Positions 15,202 to 24,422 of a DNA stretch of 39,247 nucleotides are shown in pieces. Every line of letters begins with the position of its first letter. Position 1 is the first letter of the stretch. Under the pieces are notes generated by a model. That model was given only the letters and a program-made list of their open reading frames with translations, was not told the origin of the DNA and made no database searches. The DNA lies in contig JAILKD010000051.1 of NCBI GenBank assembly GCA_024694145.1, forward strand, positions 1 to 39,247, written 5' to 3'. The stretch comes from a bacterium. GTDB lineage: Bacteria; Bacillota_I; Bacilli_A; Acholeplasmatales; JAEDCM01. The translations under genes were made by a program, and so were the position numbers.

Positions 15202-17002
15202 AGATGAAAGAACTAGTAATATTCCTGTTAAAAAGAAAGAAGAAAACACAGGAGACAAAGTAGTTATTTATAAACAAAATATGACTGTTGGCGATTTTGC
15301 TAAGGAATTAAATGTTAGTTTGGGTGAAGTTGTTAAAAAGTTAATGATGGCTGGTATAATGGCATCAGTTAATCAAGTAGTAGATAGAGAAACATATGAA
15401 TTAGTTGCTATGGATTTTGGTTATGAATTACAAGATGAAGTAGTAACTGATGCTACTCGTTTTGATGAAATCAAAGTTGAAGATACTGATGATGTACTAG
15501 AAAAAAGACCTCCAGTAGTAACAATCATGGGTCACGTTGACCATGGTAAAACTACACTACTTGATACTATCAGACATACAAGAGTAACTGATGGTGAAGC
15601 AGGTGGAATTACACAAAGAATTGGTGCTTACCAAGTTAAAAGAAATGATGAATATATTACATTCATCGATACTCCAGGACATGAAGCATTTACTGAAATG
15701 CGTGCTAGAGGAGCTAAAGTAACTGATATTACAGTATTAGTTGTTGCTGCTGATGATGGTGTAATGCCTCAAACTGAAGAAGCGATAGTTCATGCTCAAG
15801 CAGCTAATGTACCTATTATTGTTGCAGTAAATAAAATGGATAAACCAGGAGCAAATCCTGATAAGGTTATGCAAGGTTTAACAAAATATAATTTAATCCC
15901 AGAAGAATGGGGTGGAGATACTATATTTGTTAAAGTATCTGCACTTAAGGGAACTGGTTTAAATGAATTATTAGATATGATTCAATTAACTGCTGATATG
16001 CAAAACTTAAGAGCAAATCCAAAGAGACTTGCTACAGGTACAGTTATTGAAGCTAGACTAGATAAATCAACAGGACCAACTGCATCAGTTATTGTTGAAA
16101 ATGGTACACTAAAGAATGGTGATAATATTGCTATTGGTAATACTTGGGGTAAAATTAGAACAATGACAGATGATTTAGGTAGAAAACGTGATATTGCACT
16201 TCCATCTACTCCAGTTGAAATTACAGGATTAAATGATGTTCCACAAGCTGGAGATAAGTTCATGGTAGTTTATTCAATTGATGAAGCTAGAAAGATTAGT
16301 GAAGCTAGAACAACAAGAACTATTGAAGCAAAAGATAAGAAAACAAGAATTGCATCACTAGATGATATTAATAAAGCTTACAAAGATGGTGAAGCAAAAG
16401 AACTTAATCTAATTGTTAAAGGTGATACTCAAGGTTCAGTTGAAGCAATTAGACAATCTTTAGAAAAATTAGATGTTGAAGGAATTAAAGTTAATGTTAT
16501 TAGAGCAAGTGTTGGTGCTATTACTGATACTGATGTAACTTTAGCTGATGCATCTAATGCAATTATCATTGGCTTTAACGTTAGACCTAGTGGAATTGTT
16601 AGAGAAACTGCAAAGAATGCAGGAGTTGAAATTAGATTATACAATATAATTTATAAATTACTAGAAGAAATTGAAGATGCCTTAAAGGGTATGCTAGATC
16701 CTGAATATGAAGAAGTAGTTACTGGTAGTGCTGAGGTTAGAAACTTATTTAAAGTATCTAAGATTGGTACAATTGCTGGTTGCTATGTAACTGATGGTGT
16801 AATTCAAAAGGATTCACTAGTTAGAATTATTAGAGATGGTATAGTTGTATATGAAGGAAAAATGGCTTCATTAAAACGTTTCAAGGATGATGCTAAAGAA
16901 GTTAAGCAAGGCTTTGAATGTGGTATAACTATTGAAAACTATAATGATATTAAAGAAGGAGATATCTTTGAAGCATCAGTATCTAAGTTAAAGGAGAGAT
17001 AA
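15179..17002 (+). CDS. infB: translation initiation factor IF-2
   Basis: IF-2 is the GTPase that brings fMet-tRNA to the 30S and promotes subunit joining. The 607-aa protein has a short N-terminal part with the IF2_N helix ([22 protein letters not shown]), then the G domain: GHVDHGKTT (118-126), [23 protein letters not shown], and SALKGTG. The beta-barrel, IF2 and fMet-tRNA-binding domains follow. It is shorter than enteric IF-2 because the long N-terminal domains are missing, as usual in small Bacillota genomes. I use the ATG at 15179 behind GGGTGTGAT, not the GTG at 15170. fmt, which formylates its substrate, lies at 21.7 kb. Confidence 0.97.
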   Translation: MAKKMKNKDERTSNIPVKKKEENTGDKVVIYKQNMTVGDFAKELNVSLGEVVKKLMMAGIMASVNQVVDRETYELVAMDFGYELQDEVVTDATRFDEIKVEDTDDVLEKRPPVVTIMGHVDHGKTTLLDTIRHTRVTDGEAGGITQRIGAYQVKRNDEYITFIDTPGHEAFTEMRARGAKVTDITVLVVAADDGVMPQTEEAIVHAQAANVPIIVAVNKMDKPGANPDKVMQGLTKYNLIPEEWGGDTIFVKVSALKGTGLNELLDMIQLTADMQNLRANPKRLATGTVIEARLDKSTGPTASVIVENGTLKNGDNIAIGNTWGKIRTMTDDLGRKRDIALPSTPVEITGLNDVPQAGDKFMVVYSIDEARKISEARTTRTIEAKDKKTRIASLDDINKAYKDGEAKELNLIVKGDTQGSVEAIRQSLEKLDVEGIKVNVIRASVGAITDTDVTLADASNAIIIGFNVRPSGIVRETAKNAGVEIRLYNIIYKLLEEIEDALKGMLDPEYEEVVTGSAEVRNLFKVSKIGTIAGCYVTDGVIQKDSLVRIIRDGIVVYEGKMASLKRFKDDAKEVKQGFECGITIENYNDIKEGDIFEASVSKLKER

Positions 17003-17003
17003 T

Positions 17004-17351
17004 ATGAGCGTAACAATAGAACGATTACAATCTCAAATTTTAAGAGAATTATCAATTCTTCTTCAAAGAGAAATCAAGAATACAAAAATCGGTTATGTGA
17101 CAATAACTGAAGTAAGACTAACAAATGATTTATCATATGCATATGTTTATTACACAGTGCTTGGTAATAAAGATAGAATAGAAGTGACTCAAGAAGCTTT
17201 AGAAAAATCAGAAGGCTTTATCAAAAGTGAAATAGCAAAAAAAGTAAAGATGAGAAAGATTCCTGAATACATTTTTAAATATGATGATTCACTTGATAGA
17301 GGAAAAAGAATTGATGAACTTTTAGATGAATTAAAAGTTGATAAAAAATAA
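17004..17351 (+). CDS. rbfA: ribosome-binding factor A
   Basis: RbfA is a KH-like protein that binds immature 30S and helps 16S rRNA 5'-end maturation. The 115-aa protein has the family features ERLQSQILRELSILLQREIKN, YVTITEVRLTNDLSYAYVYY and RKIPEYIFKYDDSLDRGKRIDELL. AAGGAGAG precedes the ATG, one base after infB. Last gene of the rimP operon; a terminator follows. Confidence 0.95.
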   Translation: MSVTIERLQSQILRELSILLQREIKNTKIGYVTITEVRLTNDLSYAYVYYTVLGNKDRIEVTQEALEKSEGFIKSEIAKKVKMRKIPEYIFKYDDSLDRGKRIDELLDELKVDKK

Positions 17352-17358
17352 TTATACG

Positions 17359-17392
17359 AAAGGCATAATGAAAGTTATGCTTTTTATTTTTT
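17359..17392 (+). terminator. intrinsic terminator of the rimP-rbfA operon
   Basis: AAAGGCATAA (17359-17368) pairs with TTATGCTTTT (17375-17384) across a 6-base loop, with one G-T pair, and runs into a long T-tract. Confidence 0.85.
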
Positions 17393-17436
17393 TAAAAAAG
17401 ACTATAATAATAGGTGAGAAGGAGATGTAATTAAAA

Positions 17437-18234
17437 ATGAATAAGGAATTATTTAAAAAATGTTTAGCTGAATTTATCGGCACATTTGTATTAGTATTCT
17501 TTGCATGTGGAACAGCTGCTTTAACTGGTAATGTTGTTGCAACATCATTAGCATTTGGTCTAGTAATTGTTGCTATGGCATACTCTATTGGTAGAATTTC
17601 AGGTTGCCATATTAACCCAGCAGTTTCAATTGCATTCTTAGTAGAAAAGAAAATAAGCGTTAAAGAATTCTTTGCATACATCATTAGCCAAATCTTAGGT
17701 GGCATTATTGGTGCATTAGTATTATTTGGAATTCTAAAGATGACTGCTTATAACTTTACAGGAATGGAAGCTACAATTGGTGATGCTTCAAACTACGTTC
17801 CTGGAGAATTCAAAGCAGCACCAATCTTTGCAGCAATCTTTGCTGAAATCATTTTAACTTGTGTATTTGTATTTGTTATTCTACATGTTACAGATGAAAA
17901 GAGTGAAAAGTCAAACGGATTAATGGCTGGACTTATTATTGGTTTAACTTTAACTTTAGTTCATTTGGTAGGTATTGGTATTACAGGTACATCAGTTAAC
18001 CCTGCAAGAAGCTTAGCTACTGCAATTACTTCTGGTATATTCTTTGAATCTACAGAAGCATTAAAGCAAGTATTTATCTTCATTATTGCACCACTTATTG
18101 GTGGATGCTTAGCTGCTTTACTTCATATGTTCTTAGTAAAAGATACTAAAGAAGAAGTTAAAGAAGTAAAAGAAGCTGAAGTTGTTGAAGAAACTACTGA
18201 CGAAAAAGATACTAAAAAAGCTAAAGCAAAATAA
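17437..18234 (+). CDS. aqpZ: aquaporin, AqpZ-type water channel
   Basis: This 265-aa MIP-family channel has six membrane spans and both NPA loops (GCHINPAVS, residues 60-62; TGTSVNPARS, 188-190). The selectivity-filter residues align with AqpZ: F40 in LAFGL, H176 in LVHLV, T185, and R191 after the second NPA. The residue after NPAR is Ser, not the Asp of glycerol facilitators. Water is therefore the expected substrate. The C-terminus carries an unusual charged tail of about 30 residues, rich in Glu and Lys, with unknown role. A TATAAT (17403-17408) and GGAG (17421-17424) precede it; the ribosome site to ATG gap is long at about 12 bases. Single gene with its own terminator. Confidence 0.92.
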   Translation: MNKELFKKCLAEFIGTFVLVFFACGTAALTGNVVATSLAFGLVIVAMAYSIGRISGCHINPAVSIAFLVEKKISVKEFFAYIISQILGGIIGALVLFGILKMTAYNFTGMEATIGDASNYVPGEFKAAPIFAAIFAEIILTCVFVFVILHVTDEKSEKSNGLMAGLIIGLTLTLVHLVGIGITGTSVNPARSLATAITSGIFFESTEALKQVFIFIIAPLIGGCLAALLHMFLVKDTKEEVKEVKEAEVVEETTDEKDTKKAKAK

Positions 18235-18255
18235 TCTAAATAATAATTATTCATA

Positions 18256-18283
18256 AAAATGGCTAGCAATAGCCGTTTTTTGT
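18256..18283 (+). terminator. intrinsic terminator after aqpZ with GCAA tetraloop
   Basis: AATGGCTA (18258-18265) and TAGCCGTT (18270-18277) enclose the GNRA tetraloop GCAA, followed by a T-run. Confidence 0.85.
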
Positions 18284-18350
18284 TTGATTAAAATTTAAAT
18301 TTTCTAAAATATCAATAAAAGTGTATAATATAATTATAGGGAGTGATTTT

Positions 18351-19298
18351 ATGCATAAGATTGAACTTCATATTCATTTAGATGGATCTGTTAGAGTAAA
18401 TACTGCAAGTGAAATATTAAATATTGATTTTGATACTTGCTATAAGGCTATGACAGGTAAAAACTTAAAGTCATTAGATGAATATTTAACTAAATTTGAT
18501 TATCCAATTAAAGTTATGCAAACATATGATAATATAAAAAGAGTTTCATATGAATTAGCACAAGATTTAATTAAAGATGATGTTATATATGCAGAAGTTA
18601 GATTTGCTCCTATATTTCATACATCTATTTTGTCATTAGAAGACGTATGTAAAGCTGTTTTAGATGGCTTTAATATGCTTAAAGATAAAATAAAGATTAA
18701 TCTAATACTATGTATGATGAGACATTTAAGTTTTAGTGATAATAAAAAAATAATTGATTTATACAATAAACATATTGATGAAAGGATTGTTGCACTTGAT
18801 TTAGCTGGTTCTGAACAATTATTTCCTAATGAATTATTTACAGAACTATTTGAAATAATAAAAAAGAATAATATTCAATTTACAATACATTCTGGTGAAG
18901 TAGATTTAGTTAATAATATAAAAATAGCTTTAGATAATAATTTTAAAAGAATTGGCCATGGAATTAATATTATTAAAGATAATAAATTAATAGATCTAGC
19001 AAAACAAAAAGATGTATTGTTTGAAATATGCCCTACATCTAATCTAGATACATTTAATGTTAAAAGCTATGAAACTCATCCAATTAAAAAACTATATGAT
19101 ATGGGATTAAATATAAGTATTAATACTGATAATAGAACAGTTTCAAATATTACTCTAAATGAAGAATATGGCTTGCTTAAGAAATATTTCAACTTTACAG
19201 ATGAAGATTTTAGGAAAATAAATATTAACGCTATGAAGCATTCGTTTGCTAGTAAATCTATAAAAGAAGAAACAATTAAGTTGCTTAAAACAATTTAA
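18351..19298 (+). CDS. add: adenosine deaminase
   Basis: Adenosine deaminase converts (deoxy)adenosine to (deoxy)inosine in purine salvage. Zinc and catalytic motifs are all present in the 315-aa protein: HIHLDGSV (H7, H9), HSGEVD (H180, E183), GHGINI (H203), CPTSN and INTDNRTVS (D260). The NTDN form, in place of NTDD, is common in the Gram-positive branch. I use the ATG at 18351 behind GGGAGTGATT; the longer frame to 18321 lies over the -10-like TATAAT. Monocistronic, ending inside a small terminator. Confidence 0.92.
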   Translation: MHKIELHIHLDGSVRVNTASEILNIDFDTCYKAMTGKNLKSLDEYLTKFDYPIKVMQTYDNIKRVSYELAQDLIKDDVIYAEVRFAPIFHTSILSLEDVCKAVLDGFNMLKDKIKINLILCMMRHLSFSDNKKIIDLYNKHIDERIVALDLAGSEQLFPNELFTELFEIIKKNNIQFTIHSGEVDLVNNIKIALDNNFKRIGHGINIIKDNKLIDLAKQKDVLFEICPTSNLDTFNVKSYETHPIKKLYDMGLNISINTDNRTVSNITLNEEYGLLKKYFNFTDEDFRKININAMKHSFASKSIKEETIKLLKTI

Positions 19299-19312
19299 TT
19301 GTTTTTTTATTG
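19287..19312 (+). terminator. terminator overlapping the add stop codon
   Basis: AAAACAAT and ATTGTTTT form an 8-bp stem with a 3-base loop that includes part of the TAA stop, followed by more T residues. It is GC-poor, so strength is uncertain. Confidence 0.55.
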
Positions 19313-19340
19313 AATTATAAAAATAATTCATTAAAATATG

Positions 19341-19349
19341 TGATATAAT
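19341..19349 (+). promoter_or_regulatory. extended -10 promoter for priA
   Basis: TGATATAAT (hexamer 19344-19349) lies 20 bases before the priA ATG. No -35 is evident. Confidence 0.5.
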
Positions 19350-19369
19350 AGATTTGTGGGGGTGGCTCT

Positions 19370-21667
19370 ATGAATGCTTTAGTAATTGTAGATGTAAAAG
19401 CTAAACAAGTTAATAAGCCTTATACATATATAGTTCCTAAAGAATTTGAAGGAATTATTGAGCGTGGTTCTAGAGTTATCGTTCCATTTGGACCTAGGAC
19501 TGTCTTAGGCTTTGTTGTTGATCTAATTGATGAAGTTAATAGCAATTTAAAAGAGATTAATGAAGTATTAGACATAGTACCTGTTTTAAGTATGGAAATG
19601 CTTAGTTTATCTAAAGTGATTGCCAAAGAAACATCATCATTTTTAATTACTGTTTTAAAGACAATGATACCTAATGCACTATCAGTATCATATAATAAAA
19701 CATTAAAGAAAATTAATGATATTACAACAAATGAAATAAGCAATTATTTTAATGATAGTGATGAAATAGATTATAAAGTAATTGATAAAAATTATTATTC
19801 ACAACTAAAATATGAAATTAAGCTTAAAAATATTGAAGTAGTGTATAACTATGAAAGAAAAGATAAAGTAAAAGAAAATAGCTTTGTTAAATTATTAAAA
19901 TATGCATTTTTAAAAGAAGAAAAACAACAAGCTATATTAGACTATTTGCTAGACAAAAAAGAAGTTAATAAAAAAGATTTAAAAGATTTCTCTGAATCAA
20001 GTTTAAAGACTTTAGAGAAAAATGGATATATTTCTATTTATAAACAAGAAGTTTATAGAGAAATTAATAACCCAATTAGTAATGCACCTATTATAAAAGA
20101 ATTAAATGAGGAACAAACTTTAGCGTATAAAAAGGTTGATTTATATGATGATAAAACTTATCTATTATATGGTGTTACAGGTAGTGGAAAAACTGAAGTA
20201 TATTTAAGATTAATAGAAGACTGCTTAGAAATGGGTAAAAGTGCAATATTTTTAGTTCCAGAAATATCTTTAACTCCACAAATGACTGCAAGAGTTAAAT
20301 CAAGAATAAAAGATTGTGCAGTATTTCATAGCGCAATGAGTGATAATGAAAGATATGATGAGTGGAGAAGAATATATAGAGATGAAGTAAAAGTAGTTGT
20401 AGGTGCTAGAAGCGCTATATTTGCTCCACTAAAAAATATTGGAATAATTATAATTGATGAGGAACATGAGCATACATATAAACAAGATACTAATCCTAGA
20501 TATAATGCAAAAGATATAGCTAGACTAAGAGCTGATTATCATAATTGTCCATTGATTTTAGGATCTGCTACACCATCAATTGAATCATTCTATAAAGCAA
20601 AACTTGGTGAATATAAATTATTGAATCTACCACATAGAGCTAATAATTCAGTATTACCTAATATGCATATAATAAATATGAGTGATGAAATAGCTATTGG
20701 TAATAGAAGTATGTTTTCTAATACTTTAAGTAATATGATAAGTGATAGATTAGATAAAAAAGAACAAATCATGTTACTAATTAATAAAAGAGGTTATTCA
20801 AGCTTTATGTTATGTAGAAACTGTGGTGAGGCTGTAAAATGCCCTAACTGCGACGTTACCTTAACATATCACAAGACTACTGATAAGCTTGTTTGCCATT
20901 ACTGTGGATATAGAATGGACAAGGTAACTGAATGTCCTAGTTGTCATTCTAAAATGATAAAAGAACTTGGTGCTGGTAGTGAACAAGTAGAAGAATTTAT
21001 CAAAAAGAAATATAAATGTAATGTAATTAGAATGGATTCTGATACTACAGTAAAAAAAGGAAGCCATGCACAAATGATTAAGGATTTTATGGATGGCAAG
21101 GCTGAAGTATTAGTTGGAACACAAATGATTTCTAAAGGACTTGATTTCGATAATGTTACATTAGTAGGTATATTACTTGCAGATATAACTTTAAAAATGC
21201 CTGATTTTAGAAATTCAGAGCGTACTTATGATTTAATTATGCAAGTTGCAGGTCGTGCTGGTAGACGTGGAGTAAAAGGTGATGTAGTTGTACAAAGTTA
21301 TAATACTAATCACTATGCAATAGATTCAACTAAGTTTAACAATTATGAAATATTCTATAATAAAGAAATTAAAGCTAGAGAATTATCTAACTTACCACCA
21401 TTTGTGCATATATCACAAATAGTTATAGAACATGAAGATTTAAAGAAAGCTTTTGAAATAGGTTATATGGTAAAAAGTAAAATAGCTAAATTATTACCAA
21501 AAGCTTTTGTTATGGGGCCTGCAACAGCAAATATTGCGAAGGTTAATAATAAATTTAGAGTTCAACTTACAGTTAAAAACAAGGATGTTAACTATGATTT
21601 ATTTAAAATTATAGAAGAAAATCAAGATATTAATATTTATGTTGATCACGACCCAGTATTAATTTAA
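19370..21667 (+). CDS. priA: primosomal protein N' (replication restart helicase PriA)
   Basis: PriA is the 3'-5' helicase that recognises stalled forks and reloads the replisome. The 765-aa protein has the 3'BD domain (about 1-100), a winged-helix part, the Walker A GVTGSGKTEVY (268-278), DEEHEHTYKQD (helicase box II), a zinc domain with the expected cysteine pairs (CRNCGEAVKCPNC, CHYCG, CPSCHS) and QVAGRAGRRG (box VI). Size is normal. It begins behind GGGGGTGG. fmt follows after 12 bases, the standard Bacillota priA-fmt order. Confidence 0.95.
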   Translation: MNALVIVDVKAKQVNKPYTYIVPKEFEGIIERGSRVIVPFGPRTVLGFVVDLIDEVNSNLKEINEVLDIVPVLSMEMLSLSKVIAKETSSFLITVLKTMIPNALSVSYNKTLKKINDITTNEISNYFNDSDEIDYKVIDKNYYSQLKYEIKLKNIEVVYNYERKDKVKENSFVKLLKYAFLKEEKQQAILDYLLDKKEVNKKDLKDFSESSLKTLEKNGYISIYKQEVYREINNPISNAPIIKELNEEQTLAYKKVDLYDDKTYLLYGVTGSGKTEVYLRLIEDCLEMGKSAIFLVPEISLTPQMTARVKSRIKDCAVFHSAMSDNERYDEWRRIYRDEVKVVVGARSAIFAPLKNIGIIIIDEEHEHTYKQDTNPRYNAKDIARLRADYHNCPLILGSATPSIESFYKAKLGEYKLLNLPHRANNSVLPNMHIINMSDEIAIGNRSMFSNTLSNMISDRLDKKEQIMLLINKRGYSSFMLCRNCGEAVKCPNCDVTLTYHKTTDKLVCHYCGYRMDKVTECPSCHSKMIKELGAGSEQVEEFIKKKYKCNVIRMDSDTTVKKGSHAQMIKDFMDGKAEVLVGTQMISKGLDFDNVTLVGILLADITLKMPDFRNSERTYDLIMQVAGRAGRRGVKGDVVVQSYNTNHYAIDSTKFNNYEIFYNKEIKARELSNLPPFVHISQIVIEHEDLKKAFEIGYMVKSKIAKLLPKAFVMGPATANIAKVNNKFRVQLTVKNKDVNYDLFKIIEENQDINIYVDHDPVLI

Positions 21668-21679
21668 AGGAGTGGTATA

Positions 21680-22600
21680 ATGAGAATAGTATTTATGGGT
21701 ACACCAAACTTTTCAGTACCAATTTTAGAAGAATTAATTAAAAACTATGAAGTAGTATTAGTAGTAACACAACCAGATAAGGAAGTTGGAAGAAAAAGAA
21801 TACTTACACCTTCTCCTATAAAAGAAGTTGCTACTCGCAATAATATTGAAGTATTTCAACCAGTAAGAATAAAAGAAGATTATCAAAAAATACTTGATGC
21901 TAAACCTGATATTATTATTACTGCTGCTTATGGGCAAATTATACCAAAAGAAGTTTTAGATTATCCAAAGTATAAATGCGTTAATGTACATGCGTCCCTT
22001 TTACCTAAATATAGAGGTGGAGCTCCAATACACTGGGCAATTATTAATGGTGATGAATATGCAGGTGTTACAATAATGTATATGGCGCCTAAAATGGATG
22101 CTGGAGATATAATAAGCCAAGATAAAATACTTATTAATGATGATAATACAACTAATCTAACAACTAGATTAAGTGTTTTAGGTAGAGATTTATTAATAAA
22201 AACATTACCATTAATTTTTAGTGGTAATATTAATCCAATAGAGCAAAACGATAACAAAGTTACTTTTGCTTATAATATTAGTAAAGAAGATGAAAAAATC
22301 AACTTCAATAATACTTGTAAAATGGTGTATAATCAAATTAGAGGTTTATCAGAAGTTCCAGGTGGTTATGCAATATATAATGATAAGAAAGTAAAGATAT
22401 ATGCATCTACTTATGAGGAAAAAGAAATAAAAGGCGAAATTGGAGAAATAGTAGAATCTAATAAACGCTTAGGAATAAAAGTAAAAAATGGCGTTATTTA
22501 CCCATTAATTATACAACTAGAAGGCAAAAACAAAATGTCTATTAAAGACTTTTATAATGGAATGCCTAACTATTTTAAAATAGGTGAAATCATAAAATAA
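21680..22600 (+). CDS. fmt: methionyl-tRNA formyltransferase
   Basis: Fmt formylates Met on initiator tRNA with 10-formyl-THF. The 306-aa protein has MRIVFMGTPNFSVPIL at the N-terminus, the catalytic stretch VNVHASLLPKYRGGAPI, then INGDEYAGVTIMYM and the C-terminal tRNA-binding domain (about 205-306). Size matches the family. AAAGGAGTG precedes the ATG. def is not visible nearby. Confidence 0.95.
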   Translation: MRIVFMGTPNFSVPILEELIKNYEVVLVVTQPDKEVGRKRILTPSPIKEVATRNNIEVFQPVRIKEDYQKILDAKPDIIITAAYGQIIPKEVLDYPKYKCVNVHASLLPKYRGGAPIHWAIINGDEYAGVTIMYMAPKMDAGDIISQDKILINDDNTTNLTTRLSVLGRDLLIKTLPLIFSGNINPIEQNDNKVTFAYNISKEDEKINFNNTCKMVYNQIRGLSEVPGGYAIYNDKKVKIYASTYEEKEIKGEIGEIVESNKRLGIKVKNGVIYPLIIQLEGKNKMSIKDFYNGMPNYFKIGEIIK

Positions 22601-22615
22601 AACGGAGGATTAAAA

Positions 22616-23926
22616 ATGAAAAAGCTATTTGTTAAAATTTTTGGCAAATTTAATAATATGCTTTCATTTGAAAAAGGTATTGATATTACTGATGACTATC
22701 AAGTACTTAAAAGAAAGAACATAGTTATCAAAAATATTATATTCTTATCGAATATTACTTATACCTTAATCCTATTTTTGATTTCATTAATTGCTAGTGG
22801 TACATCTAACTGGGTACTAACAATTATATTTGTCCCTGTAACATTTGGACTTAATAGAACTTTATCAAAACTAATAAATGAACAATCGCATGATAAAACA
22901 AAACAGCAAATAGCCATGTATATTGCAGCATTCTATATGATTTTATCAAGTGTATTAATTTATTTTAAACTTAAAACCCAAATGAATGTTGAAGGTAAAG
23001 AATATTTAGGCTTAGGTGAGGCTGGTTATATTCTAATATATTACTCGTTACTTGTTATATCTTTGTATCAAGATAAGAAGATGTTAATAAGTATTTCTAA
23101 ATGGATGCTTGTAATTATTACATTAATTCATTTTGTTATTACTTATAGTATTGTTAATGAAGATTATGCAACTAATCTAGTTAAATTTATTCAAACATTC
23201 TTTACAACAAAAGAGTTCTTGGATATACTTCTTAGAACATTGTTCTTAATATTATTTATGGTTGTTTTAACTACAAATGTAGGTATTGCACAATATGCTT
23301 ATTTAGAAAGAAAGAATGAAGCAGTTAAACGTCAAGGTGTTCAAACTGACTATAGTGATGTTGTTAATGATTTATTTTCTGTTATTTTAGGAATGCGTAC
23401 AGTAAGTGGTAATGATAGAGACCATATAACTATGATAAGCGCTTTAGTAAGCGATTTAGGACGTGTTATGAAATTATCTAATGTTGAACTTGATGAACTA
23501 AAAAAATACACATCTATTCATATAGAAGAGCGTAAAAACTTAGTAGTTGTTAAAAAAGAAAATATGAGCGAAGAAGATTATGCTGAAGTTAGACGTAGAA
23601 GCGAAATAGGTGCAAGAGTTGCTAGACGTTTACAACTAGAACAAAAATGTGAAGATATAATTAGAACACATATTGAAGGTGCTCCAACTAAATCATTTAA
23701 AAATGAAATGAATAATATGCTTATGGATAAGGAATCACAAATAATATTAATATGTGATTGTTATGTAACAATGAGAGAAGCAAAAAGTTATAAGAGACCT
23801 TATTCTCATAAGCTAACAATTGATTTTATGAATCATGAATTAATGGATTATTTCAATGAAGATGTATTTGATAAGTTTATGAAAAATAGTGACAAGGTAG
23901 AAGAACTTTATAATAGTTCAATATAA
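22616..23926 (+). CDS. six-TM membrane protein with degenerate HD-GYP-like domain
   Basis: The N-terminal half has six hydrophobic spans (about 36-60, 66-82, 99-118, 136-152, 157-179 and 203-225). The C-terminal half (about 245-425) follows the HD-GYP layout. H270 matches the first His and H352 matches the THxEG position. ILICDCYVTMREAKSYKRPYSH resembles the usual D-x-YDAM-x-RPYR segment, with D381 kept. The diagnostic HD pair is H302-I303, so the metal Asp is lost, and the next expected His is replaced in RRRSEIG. It may therefore be a non-catalytic sensor or scaffold, or a diverged hydrolase. HD-GYP proteins hydrolyse cyclic-di-GMP. It follows fmt by 15 bases behind a GGAGG site and ends at a terminator, so it is probably in the priA-fmt transcript. 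Confidence 0.65.
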   Translation: MKKLFVKIFGKFNNMLSFEKGIDITDDYQVLKRKNIVIKNIIFLSNITYTLILFLISLIASGTSNWVLTIIFVPVTFGLNRTLSKLINEQSHDKTKQQIAMYIAAFYMILSSVLIYFKLKTQMNVEGKEYLGLGEAGYILIYYSLLVISLYQDKKMLISISKWMLVIITLIHFVITYSIVNEDYATNLVKFIQTFFTTKEFLDILLRTLFLILFMVVLTTNVGIAQYAYLERKNEAVKRQGVQTDYSDVVNDLFSVILGMRTVSGNDRDHITMISALVSDLGRVMKLSNVELDELKKYTSIHIEERKNLVVVKKENMSEEDYAEVRRRSEIGARVARRLQLEQKCEDIIRTHIEGAPTKSFKNEMNNMLMDKESQIILICDCYVTMREAKSYKRPYSHKLTIDFMNHELMDYFNEDVFDKFMKNSDKVEELYNSSI

Positions 23927-23931
23927 AATAT

Positions 23932-23958
23932 AGCGTCTAAAATAAGACGCTTTTATTA
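23932..23958 (+). terminator. intrinsic terminator after the HD-GYP-like gene
   Basis: AGCGTCT (23932-23938) and AGACGCT (23945-23951) pair perfectly around a 6-base loop and are followed by TTTATTATTT. Confidence 0.85.
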
Positions 23959-23983
23959 TTTATAGAAAAATATAATAATTTGT

Positions 23984-24012
23984 TTGACTTTAAATATTAT
24001 TTGTAGTACTAT
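23984..24012 (+). promoter_or_regulatory. promoter of the SAM riboswitch / metK transcript
   Basis: TTGACT (23984-23989), 17 bases, TACTAT (24007-24012). It lies just upstream of the riboswitch, so the RNA would start near 24019. Confidence 0.6.
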
Positions 24013-24035
24013 AGTAATGAACTTAATAAAACAAA

Positions 24036-24168
24036 CTTATTAAGAACCGTGGAGAATAGCTAATCTGTGAGGCGGTAGCAACCTTTTAAGTAAGGTGCTT
24101 TTAGCGAGGGATTTTATATCTAGCAATGAGAAAAAACAAAGACCTTTGCTAGAAGGTCTTTTATTTTG
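24036..24168 (+). promoter_or_regulatory. SAM-I riboswitch (S-box) with transcription terminator
   Basis: The aptamer fits the SAM-I layout. P1 is CTTATT (24036-24041) with AATGAG (24125-24130). P2 closes with ACCGT/GCGGT. GCAACC and AAGGTGC form P3 (ACCTT 24081-24085 with AAGGT 24092-24096). The P2 loop GCTAA (24059-24063) can form the family pseudoknot with TTAGC (24101-24105). The expression platform is explicit: TCTAGCAA (24119-24126), sharing two bases with the P1 3' strand, can pair with TTGCTAGA (24146-24153) as antiterminator. That pairing excludes the terminator AAGACCTT/AAGGTCTT (24139-24146 with 24153-24160), which is followed by T residues. High SAM should stabilise P1 and turn off the downstream TSCPD and metK genes. 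P2 and P4 are short compared with Bacillus examples. Confidence 0.92.
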
Positions 24169-24185
24169 TTTAAGGAGGGATAAAT

Positions 24186-24422
24186 ATGGAATATATAACA
24201 AAAGGTGTTTGCGCTAGAAAAATAAACTTTGAAATAATAGATGGAAAACTTCATAATGTTAGTTTTGTTGGTGGCTGTAATGGAAATTTAAAAGCTATAT
24301 CAAAACTAGTTGAAGGAATGGAAGCAACAAAAGTTATTGAACTTTTAAAAGGAAACACATGCGGGTTCAAAACTACATCATGTGCAGATCAATTATGTAA
24401 AGCAATAGAGGAGGTATTATAA
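24186..24422 (+). CDS. TSCPD-domain cysteine-rich protein (TIGR03905-like)
   Basis: This 78-aa protein is almost entirely a TSCPD-type domain: [17 protein letters not shown], then [15 protein letters not shown]. Cysteines at 9, 31, 59, 66 and 71 could bind metal. The motif that names the domain is altered here to TTSCADQ. The domain also occurs at the C-terminus of B12-dependent ribonucleotide reductases; the role of the stand-alone form is unknown. It is the first gene behind the SAM-I riboswitch and its stop overlaps the metK ATG by one base (TAATG), so its synthesis is tied to SAM supply. AAGGAGGG precedes the ATG. Confidence 0.85.
   Translation: MEYITKGVCARKINFEIIDGKLHNVSFVGGCNGNLKAISKLVEGMEATKVIELLKGNTCGFKTTSCADQLCKAIEEVL

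Noticed and set aside
17352-17705. 117-codon minus-strand frame opposite aqpZ
   Set aside because: Antisense shadow of the aquaporin N-terminus; runs through the rbfA terminator.
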